Shown in pieces: positions 44,412-53,351 of a stretch of DNA of 64,000 nucleotides. Under the pieces are notes generated by a model. The model was given only the letters and a program-made list of their open reading frames with translations. It did no database searches and was not told where the DNA came from. A program made the position numbers and the translations under genes. The stretch comes from Lishizhenia tianjinensis. GTDB taxonomy: Bacteria; Bacteroidota; Bacteroidia; Flavobacteriales_D; Crocinitomicaceae. How positions within the stretch are numbered: the stretch's first letter is position 1; the number at the start of each line of letters is the position of its first letter. The stretch lies in assembly GCF_900116425.1 (NCBI RefSeq), contig NZ_FPAS01000002.1, positions 80,537-144,536 of the forward strand, written 5' to 3'.

Positions 44412-47381
44412 ATGCGTCATATTTTTACTTTTTTAAGTGTGCTGTTGGCAGCAAATGTTGCACTTGCGCAAGACTACTTTCAACAAGAAGTGAATTATAA
44501 AATAGATGTGAAACTGGACGACCAAAATCACATGCTTCGTGGTTTCGAATACATCGAATACTACAACAATTCTTCAGACACGCTCAAGGCTATTAAAATG
44601 CACTTGTGGCCCAATACCTACAAAAATGCATCTACTGCCTTGGCTAAACAAAAGCAGAAAAGAGGAGATAACGGACTCATCTTTGCCGAAGAAGCAGATA
44701 GAGGTTGGATAGATTCTTTAGATTTTAAAGCGAATGGAAAAGCACTTGCTTTAACCTATGATGAAAAACACATAGATGTGGCTACTTTGACTTTAAATGA
44801 AGCCTTGTTACCAGGACAAAAAATCATCATTTCTACGCCTTTCAAAGTAAAATTACCCAATGCAAAATACTCGCGTTTGGGTCACGTAGAAGAATCTTAC
44901 ATGATTACACAATGGTATCCTAAACCAGCGGTATATGACAAAGACGGTTGGCATGCTATGCCTTACTTAAACCAAGGAGAGTTTTACTCAGAATACGGTT
45001 CATTTGAGGTGAGTATTACCCTACCTAAAAACTACGTAGTTGGAGCAACAGGAGATTTACAAAACCCTGCAGAAAAAGCTTGGTTAAAAGCGAAAGCAGA
45101 TTCTACACTACAACAATTTAAAGATGCCGCTTTCAAAAATGGAGCGAGTATGGATTTCCCTGCTTCTTCGAAAGAATACAAAACTTTGACTTACAAACAA
45201 GCTAAGGTACACGACTTTGCCTGGTTTGCCGATAAGCGATTTGAAGTACTACAAGGTGAAGTAGAGTTGCCACATTCTAAAAGAAAGGTGACTTCTTATG
45301 CCATGTTTACACCAAAAAACAGAATGTTGTGGGAAGATGCCATCGAATACATCAATGATGGGACGTACTATTATTCTTTATGGAATGGAGATTACCCATA
45401 TAACCAAGTAACGGCTGTGGATGGAACTATAGCTGCAGGTGGTGGAATGGAATACCCGAACGTAACTGTAATTGGAAATACGGGGAATAAAGAAGCCTTG
45501 GAAGTAGTAATCGTGCACGAAGTGGGACACAACTGGTTTTACGGTATCTTAGGTTCTAATGAACGTACACATCCTTGGATGGATGAAGGATTGAACACCT
45601 TAAATGAAGTACGATACATCCAAACGAAATACCCAGACAATACGCGTTTAGCAGACATGGTTGCCAACGGTAGATTCCGTTTCCACGGGTGTGATTACCA
45701 CGACCAAAATGACGTAATGTTCAGAACCGTTCAAGGGTTGGGTATAGATCAGCCGATGGATTTACATTCAGATGATTTTGCCTCTGTGAATTACGGGATA
45801 ATCGTTTACCAAAAAACTGGGTTAGTTTTCGATTACCTGAAAGAATATTTGGGAGAAGAAAAGTTCGATGCCATCATGCATGCTTACTACCAAAAATGGA
45901 AGTTTAAACACCCACAGCCCGAAGATTTACGAGCGTGTTTTGAGGAAGCAACTGGAGAAGATTTTACTTGGTTGTTCGAAGATATTATCAAGACAGCGAA
46001 TGAAATAGATTACAAGTTGAAACGTGTAAAAGCGAAAGATGGAAATACAGAAGTTGTGGTAAAACACAAAGGTCATGTTCACGGACCAATTCCTGTACAA
46101 CTAATTACGCCAGAAGGTGATACCCTTACAAAATGGGCTACTTCAGAAGGTAGGAAAGAACGTGTGACTTTTGAAAATGCTGAAGCTGCAGAAGTTGTTG
46201 TAGACATAAATACGCAAGTTCCAGAATTGAACAGAACCAACAACACCTGGAAGAAAGATTGGTTCATTAACAAAGTAGAGCCTTTTAAACTGAATCCTAT
46301 GTTTACGGCCAACCGTAGAGATGAAAGTAACTTGGCTTGGTCTCCAGCCATTGGATTTAACACCAGCGATAAGTTTATGATAGGAGCAAGTTTGCATAAC
46401 CTGCAATTGGCACCCAATAAATTTACTTTCTTGTTAACGCCTATGTATTCTATAGGTCGACAAAATTTGAGTGGTATGGGTGAATTGATTTACACCTTTA
46501 GACCAGCCAATGTAGTTCGTTTAGGGAAAGCAGGTTTGTCTATGAAGACCTTTAAAGATGTAGATTCATTAAGCAGAAACAACGCGAACTACTACGCCTT
46601 AAACCCTTACTTAAATTTGACCTTAGGAAAGCGAGGAGCACAAAGTAAACACCACAACCGTTTGTTGTTGCAGGGGATGTATAAAATGACGCGTAGAACG
46701 GCTACCAATATTGAGGAGATTGGAGCGTTTGCAGATTATAAGTATACCTATAAGCGTCCGAACCACTTGTTTGTGGCAAATGCTAGAGCGAGTTACTTGC
46801 AATCTAACTTGAACGATGAAATGGCAAGAGCTTCTATAGAATTGAAATACAAATGGAACTACTACATCAAAAAGAAAAGAAACTACATAGAGCTTCGTGC
46901 CTTTGCGTTGAATAACTTTATTTACGCTGTAAACAGCGCCTACAATGCCAATAGGTATGCAGCACCTGTTTCTGGTAAAACGGGAGCGCAAGATTTGTTT
47001 ATGGAAGAGTACTACTTTGGTAGAAATGAAGTAAACGGAATGTGGGCCAACCAACACAACAACGATATGGGTGGGTTTGGTTCAGCTAGCGGACTTACAG
47101 CCAATGAAAGCATGGTGATGGCAAACTTCTATGCGCCACTGCCTGTATTAACACATTTAGTAGGTGTGTTTGCAGATTATGGTATGATTTCTAACAACGG
47201 AGTGCAACAAGAAGTGTATGATCTTGGTTTAGGTATAAGAATGGGAGATGTTTTCGGAATTTATTTTCCATTGGTACAAAGCACCAATTTACAGAATAGC
47301 AATTACGCACAAAGCATAAAATTCTCATTAAAGTTCAATTTGACCAATAAAGGTTTAATAGAACAAATTTTGGATAAATAG
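44412..47381 (+). CDS. M1 family metallopeptidase
   Basis: 989 residues with a signal peptide (MRHIFTFLSVLLAANVALAQ). The M1 zinc site HEVGHNWFYG lies near residues 367-376, with the third ligand Glu downstream (HPWMDEGLNTLNEVR). An exopeptidase GGGMEYPNV motif (GAMEN-type) precedes it. The C-terminal 350 residues are rich in alternating beta-strand patterns and may form a barrel-like or sandwich domain. Probably a periplasmic or surface aminopeptidase. I start at the ATG at 44412, which begins the signal peptide; an in-frame start at 44376 would add residues before it. Confidence 0.92.
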   Translation: MRHIFTFLSVLLAANVALAQDYFQQEVNYKIDVKLDDQNHMLRGFEYIEYYNNSSDTLKAIKMHLWPNTYKNASTALAKQKQKRGDNGLIFAEEADRGWIDSLDFKANGKALALTYDEKHIDVATLTLNEALLPGQKIIISTPFKVKLPNAKYSRLGHVEESYMITQWYPKPAVYDKDGWHAMPYLNQGEFYSEYGSFEVSITLPKNYVVGATGDLQNPAEKAWLKAKADSTLQQFKDAAFKNGASMDFPASSKEYKTLTYKQAKVHDFAWFADKRFEVLQGEVELPHSKRKVTSYAMFTPKNRMLWEDAIEYINDGTYYYSLWNGDYPYNQVTAVDGTIAAGGGMEYPNVTVIGNTGNKEALEVVIVHEVGHNWFYGILGSNERTHPWMDEGLNTLNEVRYIQTKYPDNTRLADMVANGRFRFHGCDYHDQNDVMFRTVQGLGIDQPMDLHSDDFASVNYGIIVYQKTGLVFDYLKEYLGEEKFDAIMHAYYQKWKFKHPQPEDLRACFEEATGEDFTWLFEDIIKTANEIDYKLKRVKAKDGNTEVVVKHKGHVHGPIPVQLITPEGDTLTKWATSEGRKERVTFENAEAAEVVVDINTQVPELNRTNNTWKKDWFINKVEPFKLNPMFTANRRDESNLAWSPAIGFNTSDKFMIGASLHNLQLAPNKFTFLLTPMYSIGRQNLSGMGELIYTFRPANVVRLGKAGLSMKTFKDVDSLSRNNANYYALNPYLNLTLGKRGAQSKHHNRLLLQGMYKMTRRTATNIEEIGAFADYKYTYKRPNHLFVANARASYLQSNLNDEMARASIELKYKWNYYIKKKRNYIELRAFALNNFIYAVNSAYNANRYAAPVSGKTGAQDLFMEEYYFGRNEVNGMWANQHNNDMGGFGSASGLTANESMVMANFYAPLPVLTHLVGVFADYGMISNNGVQQEVYDLGLGIRMGDVFGIYFPLVQSTNLQNSNYAQSIKFSLKFNLTNKGLIEQILDK

Positions 47382-47403
47382 TCCGAAATCTTTTGTTGAT
47401 TTT

Positions 47404-47436
47404 CTCCGCTTCAGTTTTCTGGGGCGGAGTTTTTTG
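47404..47436 (+). terminator. Terminator of the M1 peptidase gene
   Basis: CTCCGC-TT-CAG pairs with CTG-GG-GCGGAG around a TTTT loop, followed by TTTTTT, 23 bases after the stop. Confidence 0.92.
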
Positions 47437-47462
47437 TTTAAGGATGGAATGATAAAGGAGAA

Positions 47463-47479
47463 GAGATAAGTCAAAAGTG
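47463..47479. repeat. Solo copy of the GATAAGTCAAAAGTG word
   Basis: GAGATAAGTCAAAAGTG, the same word as at 39466-39489 and 40753-40783, again about 27 bases after a terminator and with no gene attached. Confidence 0.7.
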
Positions 47480-47570
47480 CTCAATGAATTTAGACGTAGT
47501 CTCAGGCTTTTACGAGTTACATTTTATTAAAGATTTATGTATATTGTTGCAGCTAATTTAATCACTACAC

Positions 47571-47984
47571 ATGGAAAATGAAATACTAGACGACCATCAC
47601 ACGGATGGTATAGCTGTAAATTACGACCTTAGAAAGGTCTTGTTTAAACTCATCAATAACAGCAAGTTTTTAGGAATAACTTATTTATTCGTGGCGAGTA
47701 TTTATGCCATTTTACTTTTAAAGCAATTTGTAAATTCCGATTTTCTGGGCATTTTCATCGGGGTAATGTTGGCCATTCTTTTATTTCTTTTGTACTACGT
47801 ATTATTTCATTTTCTCAACACGGCAGCGAATAAAATGAAAGTTGCATTGGAAAACGAAGAGCAAAAAGATCTAGATACTGCACTTAATAACTTGCGTTTG
47901 TACTATAAAATGAAGGGGATAATAATTATTTCAATTTTATCCTTACTTGTTGTAGTGTTTGCCATATTCTTGTTTAACAACTAA
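47571..47984 (+). CDS. Small membrane protein, DUF5362-like
   Basis: 137 residues with three hydrophobic segments (about 33-52, 58-82, 115-134) and a charged loop with NEEQKDLDTALNNLRLYYKMKG between the second and third. This loop (a short acidic or polar run then a helix before the last membrane span) resembles DUF5362 proteins; tentative. Paired with the next gene, which has a matching layout. Function unknown. Confidence 0.68.
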   Translation: MENEILDDHHTDGIAVNYDLRKVLFKLINNSKFLGITYLFVASIYAILLLKQFVNSDFLGIFIGVMLAILLFLLYYVLFHFLNTAANKMKVALENEEQKDLDTALNNLRLYYKMKGIIIISILSLLVVVFAIFLFNN

Positions 47985-47996
47985 AACTATTACCAA

Positions 47997-48461
47997 ATGG
48001 AAAGTACTGCAAATACCAAGGTGAAACAGCCTTTGTTGAACATCGGTCAACATACCGAAAACATTTTGTTATCTACGGGGAAGTGGTCGAAAATTATAAG
48101 TATCATTCTACTCGCTTTGTCGGTTATTTATTTTCTTTCTTTGATGATAGATGTTTTTTCTTCTTACAGTAGGTACAATAGTAATTTCTATTCCACATCG
48201 GGTGGAAATAAAAATGTCTTGCTGCGCATAATTTTTAGAAAACTTCCAGAACTAATAACGGGTGCTATAGTTTTGTCTATTTACCTCTATATGTTCGCCT
48301 TGTACAACAAGTTTGCGCGTCGTATTAAGTTGGCATTAAGTAATAAAGATCAAAGAGAATTGTTGGTTGCTGTAAAAAGTATGAGTGTTTTATTCTTAGT
48401 GCAAGCCACACTAATTTGTGTGTCGGTAACCCTGATGCTTCTTTTGATGTTTGTTATTTAG
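47997..48461 (+). CDS. Small membrane protein, relative of the upstream gene
   Basis: 154 residues with three hydrophobic segments and the loop SNKDQRELLVAVKSMSVLF in the same place as NEEQKDLDTALNNLRLYY in the upstream protein. The two are probably diverged tandem copies, 12 bases apart and co-transcribed. Function unknown. Confidence 0.68.
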   Translation: MESTANTKVKQPLLNIGQHTENILLSTGKWSKIISIILLALSVIYFLSLMIDVFSSYSRYNSNFYSTSGGNKNVLLRIIFRKLPELITGAIVLSIYLYMFALYNKFARRIKLALSNKDQRELLVAVKSMSVLFLVQATLICVSVTLMLLLMFVI

Positions 48462-48581
48462 GGGAGGATTGTCAATACCACTTACTCCTGCGAAATACCG
48501 TTTTCACTGCTTCTCGAGAAAATACTTGTGGTAAGATGTGCTTCGTGTTTTCGAAATAATTAGTCCTCTAGAAATCTAAAT

Positions 48582-49187
48582 TTATCCTTTATAAAAATTC
48601 ATCTCATCGATGTATTTCAACACGGGTTGGGGAAGGAGGTAACGGACGTCTCGTTCATTTTTAATGGCTTTGCGTATGTAACTACTACTGATTTTCATCA
48701 AAGGAGCATCGGCGCAAAAATGTACGTTGGGATGGTCTTGTAAGGTATTATATTCGGTTTTTTCTTTTTCTAATTCCTGTACAGTAAGCACACGGGGATA
48801 AACGTAGATTTCATAGCGCTCTAGAATTTGTTCATAGTTTTTCCATTTGTGGAAAGTGCGCAAATTGTCTTCTCCCATTATAAGTACAAACTCATGCGTA
48901 GGATGTTTTTCTTTAAGGTAGGCCAGGGTGTTGGCGGTGTAGGAAGGTTGTTCGAGTTTAAACTCAATGTCAGAAGCTCTAAGATTATCATTATCCTCGA
49001 TGGCCTCGTTTACCAAGGCCAATCGGTGATAATCTTCTAATAAACTTTTCTTCTTTTTCAGTGGATTGTGGGGAGAAACAACCATCCAAACTTGGTCCAT
49101 GTCTGTTGTGTCAACCATGTGGTTGGCAATAATTAAATGACCAATGTGTATGGGGTTAAAACTTCCGAAATACAATCCTACTTTCAT
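48582..49187 (-). CDS. nadD: Nicotinate-nucleotide adenylyltransferase
   Basis: 201 residues. Transfers AMP from ATP to nicotinate mononucleotide in NAD synthesis. The nucleotidyltransferase signature GSFNPIHIGH is at residues 8-17, and the C-terminal SSSYIRKAI holds the second conserved motif. Family length is normal. Last gene of a minus-strand run, 3 bases after gmk. Confidence 0.95.
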   Translation of the reverse strand: MKVGLYFGSFNPIHIGHLIIANHMVDTTDMDQVWMVVSPHNPLKKKKSLLEDYHRLALVNEAIEDNDNLRASDIEFKLEQPSYTANTLAYLKEKHPTHEFVLIMGEDNLRTFHKWKNYEQILERYEIYVYPRVLTVQELEKEKTEYNTLQDHPNVHFCADAPLMKISSSYIRKAIKNERDVRYLLPQPVLKYIDEMNFYKG

Positions 49188-49190
49188 AAC

Positions 49191-49763
49191 TTATGCTTTG
49201 ATGAATGCCCCAACTAATTTCTCTGCTTCTTCCAAAGCATGCTCTAGGTTGTCATTCACTAAAATATGATCAAATTCTGGCGCGTAAGAAAGCTCTTCTC
49301 TGGCTTTCGACATACGTTGGTTGATCTTCTCTTCACTTTCTGTACTTCTGTAGCGCAAACGCTTCTCTAATTCATCGTAAGAAGGGGGTTGAACGAAGAT
49401 GGCCAAAGCTTTGTCACCAAAGTATTTCTTCAAGTTCAATCCTCCAATAACATCTACGTCAAAAATTACGGTTTTACCTTCGTTCCAAATGCGTTCGATT
49501 TCGCTTTTCAAGGTTCCGTAGTAATTGTTGGTGTAAACTTCTTCCCACTCTAAAAAGGCATTGTCTAAAATTGCTTGTTGAAATTTTGCCAATCCTAAAA
49601 AGTGGTAATCTTTCCCATCCACTTCATTGGGTCTAGGATCTCTAGAACACGCCGAAATAGAAAAAGATAAACCTAAATCTTGTTTCAATAAATGTTGTAC
49701 GATGGTCGTTTTCCCTGCTCCAGATGGCGCTGAGAATATGATGCATTTTCCTTCTTTGTTCAT
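49191..49763 (-). CDS. gmk: Guanylate kinase
   Basis: 190 residues. Phosphorylates GMP to GDP with ATP. The P-loop SAPSGAGKTT is at residues 11-20, and the GMP-binding part is seen in SISACSRDPRPNEVDGKDYHFL. The lid and C-terminal helix are present. Neighbours yicC and nadD are the usual partners of gmk in Bacteroidota. Confidence 0.96.
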   Translation of the reverse strand: MNKEGKCIIFSAPSGAGKTTIVQHLLKQDLGLSFSISACSRDPRPNEVDGKDYHFLGLAKFQQAILDNAFLEWEEVYTNNYYGTLKSEIERIWNEGKTVIFDVDVIGGLNLKKYFGDKALAIFVQPPSYDELEKRLRYRSTESEEKINQRMSKAREELSYAPEFDHILVNDNLEHALEEAEKLVGAFIKA

Positions 49764-49840
49764 TCTGTACTAATTAAGAATGAAGAATACAGAATTAAGA
49801 ATATTGGCTAATTCTTAACTCTTAATTCTAAATTCTGAAT
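49764..49840. repeat. Imperfect inverted repeat of AATTAAGAAT words between yicC and gmk
   Basis: The left arm ATTAAGAATGAAGAATACAG and following bases pair with the right arm ATTCTTAACTCTTAATTCTA around TTGGCTA. This AT-rich word repeat is the longest spacer in an otherwise tight gene run. Confidence 0.65.
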
Positions 49841-50710
49841 TTAAAGTGTGTTTAACACTTGTTCTTTAATCTTCTCTAAATTATCTTTCATGTTCACTAC
49901 GATTTTCTGTAAATCAACATGGTAAGATTTACTTCCTAGGGTATTGATTTCTCTACCAATTTCTTGAGAGATGAAACCTAATTTTTTACCCACAGGAATG
50001 TCTGATTGGTTCATGGTTTCTATGAAGTAATCCAAGTGGTTGGCCAACCTTACTTTTTCTTCAGAAACATCCAATTTTTCGATGTAATAGATCAACTCTT
50101 GTTCAAATCTGTTCTCATCTATGCTTTGTGCATTGTTGTCTTCAAAACCTTTACGCATACGCTCTTTGATGATGTCTATACGTAAATCTTCGTACTTCGG
50201 AACTTCATCTAACAAGGTTTTGATGGTCGTAATTCTATCCGTAAAATCTTGGGCCAATGAAACACCTTCTTGAGCTCTAAAATCAACCAATTTTTGTAAA
50301 GCTTCATCTAATAACTCCATCAAGTAGTTACTTTCTTCTTCGCTTAATTCTTCGGTTTGGTTAATGTAGATTTCTGGCATGCGCAATACCATAGGCAAGA
50401 GGTCTTGCTCTTCTTCTAAGTCGGCAGACAATTGCTTTAAATCTTTGTAATAAGCCTTGGCCAAAGCTTGGTTAATGACATAGTTTGCCGTAGCTCCGGT
50501 GTTTTCTATGTTAATGCTTAACTCTGTTTTACCACGGTCTAAAACTTGACCTACTTTCTTACGTAGCTCTAATTCTAGCGGTTTGTAAAGTGGTGCTATA
50601 CGCGCAGTTAAATCTAAATTCTTGCTGTTTAAAGAACGAACTTCAACAACAATTTTTTTATCCTTATAATTTCCTGTGGCTTTTCCGTAGCCTGTCATGG
50701 ATTGAAGCAT
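49841..50710 (-). CDS. YicC/YloC family endoribonuclease
   Basis: 289 residues with the family start MLQSMTGYGKA and end DIPVGKKLGFISQEIGREINTLGSKS, both hallmarks of YicC. Members are metal-dependent RNases that affect small-RNA and mRNA turnover. Starts 9 bases after the EamA transporter gene and precedes gmk, a common order. Confidence 0.94.
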   Translation of the reverse strand: MLQSMTGYGKATGNYKDKKIVVEVRSLNSKNLDLTARIAPLYKPLELELRKKVGQVLDRGKTELSINIENTGATANYVINQALAKAYYKDLKQLSADLEEEQDLLPMVLRMPEIYINQTEELSEEESNYLMELLDEALQKLVDFRAQEGVSLAQDFTDRITTIKTLLDEVPKYEDLRIDIIKERMRKGFEDNNAQSIDENRFEQELIYYIEKLDVSEEKVRLANHLDYFIETMNQSDIPVGKKLGFISQEIGREINTLGSKSYHVDLQKIVVNMKDNLEKIKEQVLNTL

Positions 50711-50719
50711 ACTCTAATC

Positions 50720-51706
50720 TCAATTTTGCTGGTCAACAGCATTAATAGTTGGTTCAACTTTGGCATTGTTATGCGCCAAAGCTTTACGTTTTTTATTTTC
50801 GAGGTAGGTAGAACGTGAAGTAATAAAAACTCCCGCAAATACCAATAACATATACAGCACTTTTTCTAGGGATACACTTCCAGAATCATCATCAGAAATA
50901 CCGATGTAGAAAAAGAAGAAGGCGAAGAAAATGGCCAGTATAGGTTGCAAATATATGTAAGATCCAGAAACTGTTGGACTTACATGTTGCAATGCAAATA
51001 TATTAAAGAGGTAGGCCACAAAGGTAACCCCTACAATTACAAAGATGATTTTTCCTATGATGGGTCCCGTGAAACTGGCAAAATCAGTTGCCAAAAGTTC
51101 GGGTACGGTTAAAGGGAAAAGTGTTATTAAGATAAGTCCAAAGGTCATTACATAGGTTAAAACCGTTAGAGGTTTATATTTTTCCATGAGTGACTTGGCC
51201 AAGATAAGGTAGATACTGTAGCTCGCCGCATTGATGAAGATGAACAAATCACCTAAGGCAGAATCTACAGCAGGATTGCTCCCTGCTAAAGTCAAACTAA
51301 TAGCGCCAATAGCACCGATGATAATTCCAGATATCTTCATTTTGCTCAGTGCTTCCTTACGAATAAAGAAAGCCAAAACTGCCACAATAATAGGGGTGCT
51401 GGTCATAATAATAGACGCGTTAATTCCCGAGGTTAAACTCAATCCATTAAAAAAGAAGAGCTGGTTCATGGCAATACCAAACAAGCCGCAGGCTGCTATG
51501 GTTAACCAATCTTTTTTGGCAATTTTCTCTCGTTTTTGGAACATTAAAATAATCCAAAAGAGAAGAGAGGCTCCTGCCACACGCATGAAGATAAAGGCAT
51601 TTGGACCTAAATAATTCGGCATAACATCTTTGGCCAATATGTAATTGGCACCGTAAATCATGTTTACGCAGAAAAGGGCCAGATGGGCAATGATTACATT
51701 TCTCAC
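50720..51706 (-). CDS. EamA/DMT family transporter
   Basis: 328 residues with ten hydrophobic segments arranged as two EamA repeats (first about 5-140, second about 155-300). The drug/metabolite transporter superfamily usually exports amino acids or other metabolites; the substrate is unknown. The GTG start at 51706 overlaps the upstream stop by one base (TAGTG), which indicates coupling. Confidence 0.88.
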   Translation of the reverse strand: MRNVIIAHLALFCVNMIYGANYILAKDVMPNYLGPNAFIFMRVAGASLLFWIILMFQKREKIAKKDWLTIAACGLFGIAMNQLFFFNGLSLTSGINASIIMTSTPIIVAVLAFFIRKEALSKMKISGIIIGAIGAISLTLAGSNPAVDSALGDLFIFINAASYSIYLILAKSLMEKYKPLTVLTYVMTFGLILITLFPLTVPELLATDFASFTGPIIGKIIFVIVGVTFVAYLFNIFALQHVSPTVSGSYIYLQPILAIFFAFFFFYIGISDDDSGSVSLEKVLYMLLVFAGVFITSRSTYLENKKRKALAHNNAKVEPTINAVDQQN

Positions 51707-52059
51707 TAAGCTTGGTACGCTTTTTTGGCAGCCTCTACTACCTTTTTAGAATTTCCTACAAACACTTCATCTTCTAAGATAATGAATGGACGTTTTAAGA
51801 AGGTGTATTCTTCTAACATGTACTTTTTGTAATCAGCCTCTGATAAATTCATTTCATTCAAGCCCATAGATCTATACTTCATAGCACGTTTGCTAAACAG
51901 GGCTTCGTAAGATCCTACTTTTTCTTTGATCATGTCTAAAGTAGCTTCGTCTATGTTCTCTTGTTTGATGTCTTGTAACTCAACATCACCCTTTAATTCT
52001 AGGTCGCTGATGATGCGTTGACAAGTGTTACACGATGATAAATGATATATTTTTTTCAT
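51706..52059 (-). CDS. ArsC/Spx-family thioredoxin-fold protein
   Basis: 117 residues with the CNTC motif near the N-terminus (YHLSSCNTCQRI) and the C-terminal RPFIILEDEVFVG segment of the ArsC/Spx fold. It could be an arsenate reductase-like enzyme or an Spx-like or YffB-like thiol protein. No ars genes are nearby, so arsenic resistance is not supported. I start at the ATG at 52059 because a perfect -7 element lies at 52078-52085; the frame stays open further upstream through repeat DNA, but that extension is not protein-like. First gene of the run to nadD. Confidence 0.88.
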   Translation of the reverse strand: MKKIYHLSSCNTCQRIISDLELKGDVELQDIKQENIDEATLDMIKEKVGSYEALFSKRAMKYRSMGLNEMNLSEADYKKYMLEEYTFLKRPFIILEDEVFVGNSKKVVEAAKKAYQA

Positions 52060-52077
52060 AGCCTTTTCTTGAAGGGG

Positions 52078-52085
52078 CAAAGATA
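52078..52085 (-). promoter_or_regulatory. -7 element of the arsC-like to nadD operon
   Basis: TATCTTTG on the minus strand, an exact TAnnTTTG match, 18 bases before the ATG at 52059. Confidence 0.5.
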
Positions 52086-52343
52086 AGAGAAAAACAGTAT
52101 TGAGCGTGAGCAAAGGCAGTATTGAGTGTGAGTTGGGAGTAGAGGACAAACAAGGATAGGATGGAAAGTGAGTGAAGCGAAGGCTTAGGTTGAACTGGTT
52201 TAAAGCGGCGACTAAAAGAAGCCCCTGTAAGCCTTGTGAATACTTAGCCTTGGGGAGTGAGCTTGGAAGGATAGCCTGGCCGTTTGCCAGCATCAGTTAA
52301 TAATTCAAAATTTAAGGTTTAAAATTCAAAAATTATAGGGTGC
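52086..52343. other. Repeat-rich gap with a GC-richer dispersed element
   Basis: Contains CAGTATTGAG word repeats (52097-52136), a GC-richer stretch (about 52140-52290) with the core GCGGCGACTAAAAGAAGCC that resembles parts of 1911-2068 and 59775-59925, and AT-rich AATTCAAAATTTAAGG words (52298-52336). An open frame crosses it in continuation of the arsC-like gene but looks non-coding. Confidence 0.55.
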
Positions 52344-52374
52344 AAAAAAGGCTGCCTTGTGGAAGACAGCCTTT
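52344..52374 (-). terminator. Terminator of the beta-barrel gene at 52398
   Basis: On the minus strand AAAGGCTGTC pairs with GGCAGCCTTT around an 8-base loop, followed by a T run, about 25 bases after the stop. Confidence 0.88.
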
Positions 52375-52397
52375 CTAATTATTATTTGGGATAAGGA

Positions 52398-53252
52398 TTA
52401 AAACCTGTAGTATGCACCAAAGTTGAACCCTACACTTGCTGATGATATTGTTTCCAAATTGTTGATGTTGCGCATCGTAAAATTAGGAGTGATTTCGGTG
52501 TACAAATGCATTTTGTTAAAGAAGGCATTGTTGTTAGCAATTCTAAAATCTACACCAATTGGAACATATGCAGTTAGTGAGGTATTGCTTCCGTTGGTAT
52601 ACGTTTCGCTTTCAGAATTATTAGTACTCCAGCTATGAGAGTTGCCACTTTGTGCACCAATAGTATATCCGTTTGAACCACTTCTTAAGTAGGTTTTACT
52701 GAATAAAGATGATCCGAACGATGCTCCAAGACCACCGTATAATGACCACCTTGCCTCTGAATTTGTTCTGAAAATGAGTGATGCATCAATAGATAACATG
52801 TCAAAATTGTGATGTACTGTAGTGTATTCAGAGTAGATAGAATCTATGTAGTACTCTTGACCGGTTTGTTGAGAAACAAGTGTGTCGTATGGATGTTTTG
52901 TTGAATTTCCTGATGAAGAATAATAACCTAAGGAATTGCTGTATGCAAGTCCTACACGTAATTCCATGTGTTTTCTAAAACCTGATTTTTCACGATCTCT
53001 AAATTGAAGTCCTACTCCTAATTTAAACGTGTTATTTCCAAAGTAGGTGTAAGAAGAACCAATGTTATCAGGTAATAATGTTGAATTTTCGCTTAATTTT
53101 TCGAAAGTTGCTTGTGATAGACCTGGTTCGAAAGAGCCTTGTGCACCGAGTGACATAAAGGCCTCATTAATTCTTAATGCTGGTGTAGTTGTTTGGGCAG
53201 CACCTAAAAAAGGAAGGCAGAGTCCCAAAACCAATAATTTGATAGTTTTCAT
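52398..53252 (-). CDS. Outer membrane beta-barrel protein
   Basis: 284 residues from the ATG at 53252, which begins a clear signal peptide (MKTIKLLVLGLCLPFLGAAQ). The rest is a series of amphipathic beta-strands (for example TFKLGVGLQFRD, MELRVGLAYS, WSLYGGLGASFGSSLF), ending in ASVGFNFGAYYRF with the terminal aromatic residue typical of barrel proteins. Function unknown. A longer in-frame start at 53282 would put residues before the signal peptide and was rejected. Confidence 0.85.
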   Translation of the reverse strand: MKTIKLLVLGLCLPFLGAAQTTTPALRINEAFMSLGAQGSFEPGLSQATFEKLSENSTLLPDNIGSSYTYFGNNTFKLGVGLQFRDREKSGFRKHMELRVGLAYSNSLGYYSSSGNSTKHPYDTLVSQQTGQEYYIDSIYSEYTTVHHNFDMLSIDASLIFRTNSEARWSLYGGLGASFGSSLFSKTYLRSGSNGYTIGAQSGNSHSWSTNNSESETYTNGSNTSLTAYVPIGVDFRIANNNAFFNKMHLYTEITPNFTMRNINNLETISSASVGFNFGAYYRF

Positions 53253-53309
53253 GATTTTTAAGTTTGAAGCAAAACGCTTCATGTGTGATTATATTTTAAG
53301 TTGAAATGT

Positions 53310-53343
53310 TAAAAACGTCAATGACCCCTAAGCCATTGACGCT
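53310..53343 (-). terminator. Terminator of the M42 peptidase gene
   Basis: On the minus strand CGTCAATG pairs perfectly with CATTGACG around a 10-base loop, followed by TTTTTAAC, 9 bases after the stop. Confidence 0.88.
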
Positions 53344-53351
53344 TTATAGTT

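Noticed and set aside
51706-52059. Arsenic resistance gene
   Set aside because: Only the fold matches; no arsenic genes are nearby and the neighbours are housekeeping genes.
52060-52293. N-terminal extension of the arsC-like gene
   Set aside because: It runs through a repeat element, starts upstream of a perfect -7 element, and the thioredoxin fold begins right at the ATG at 52059.
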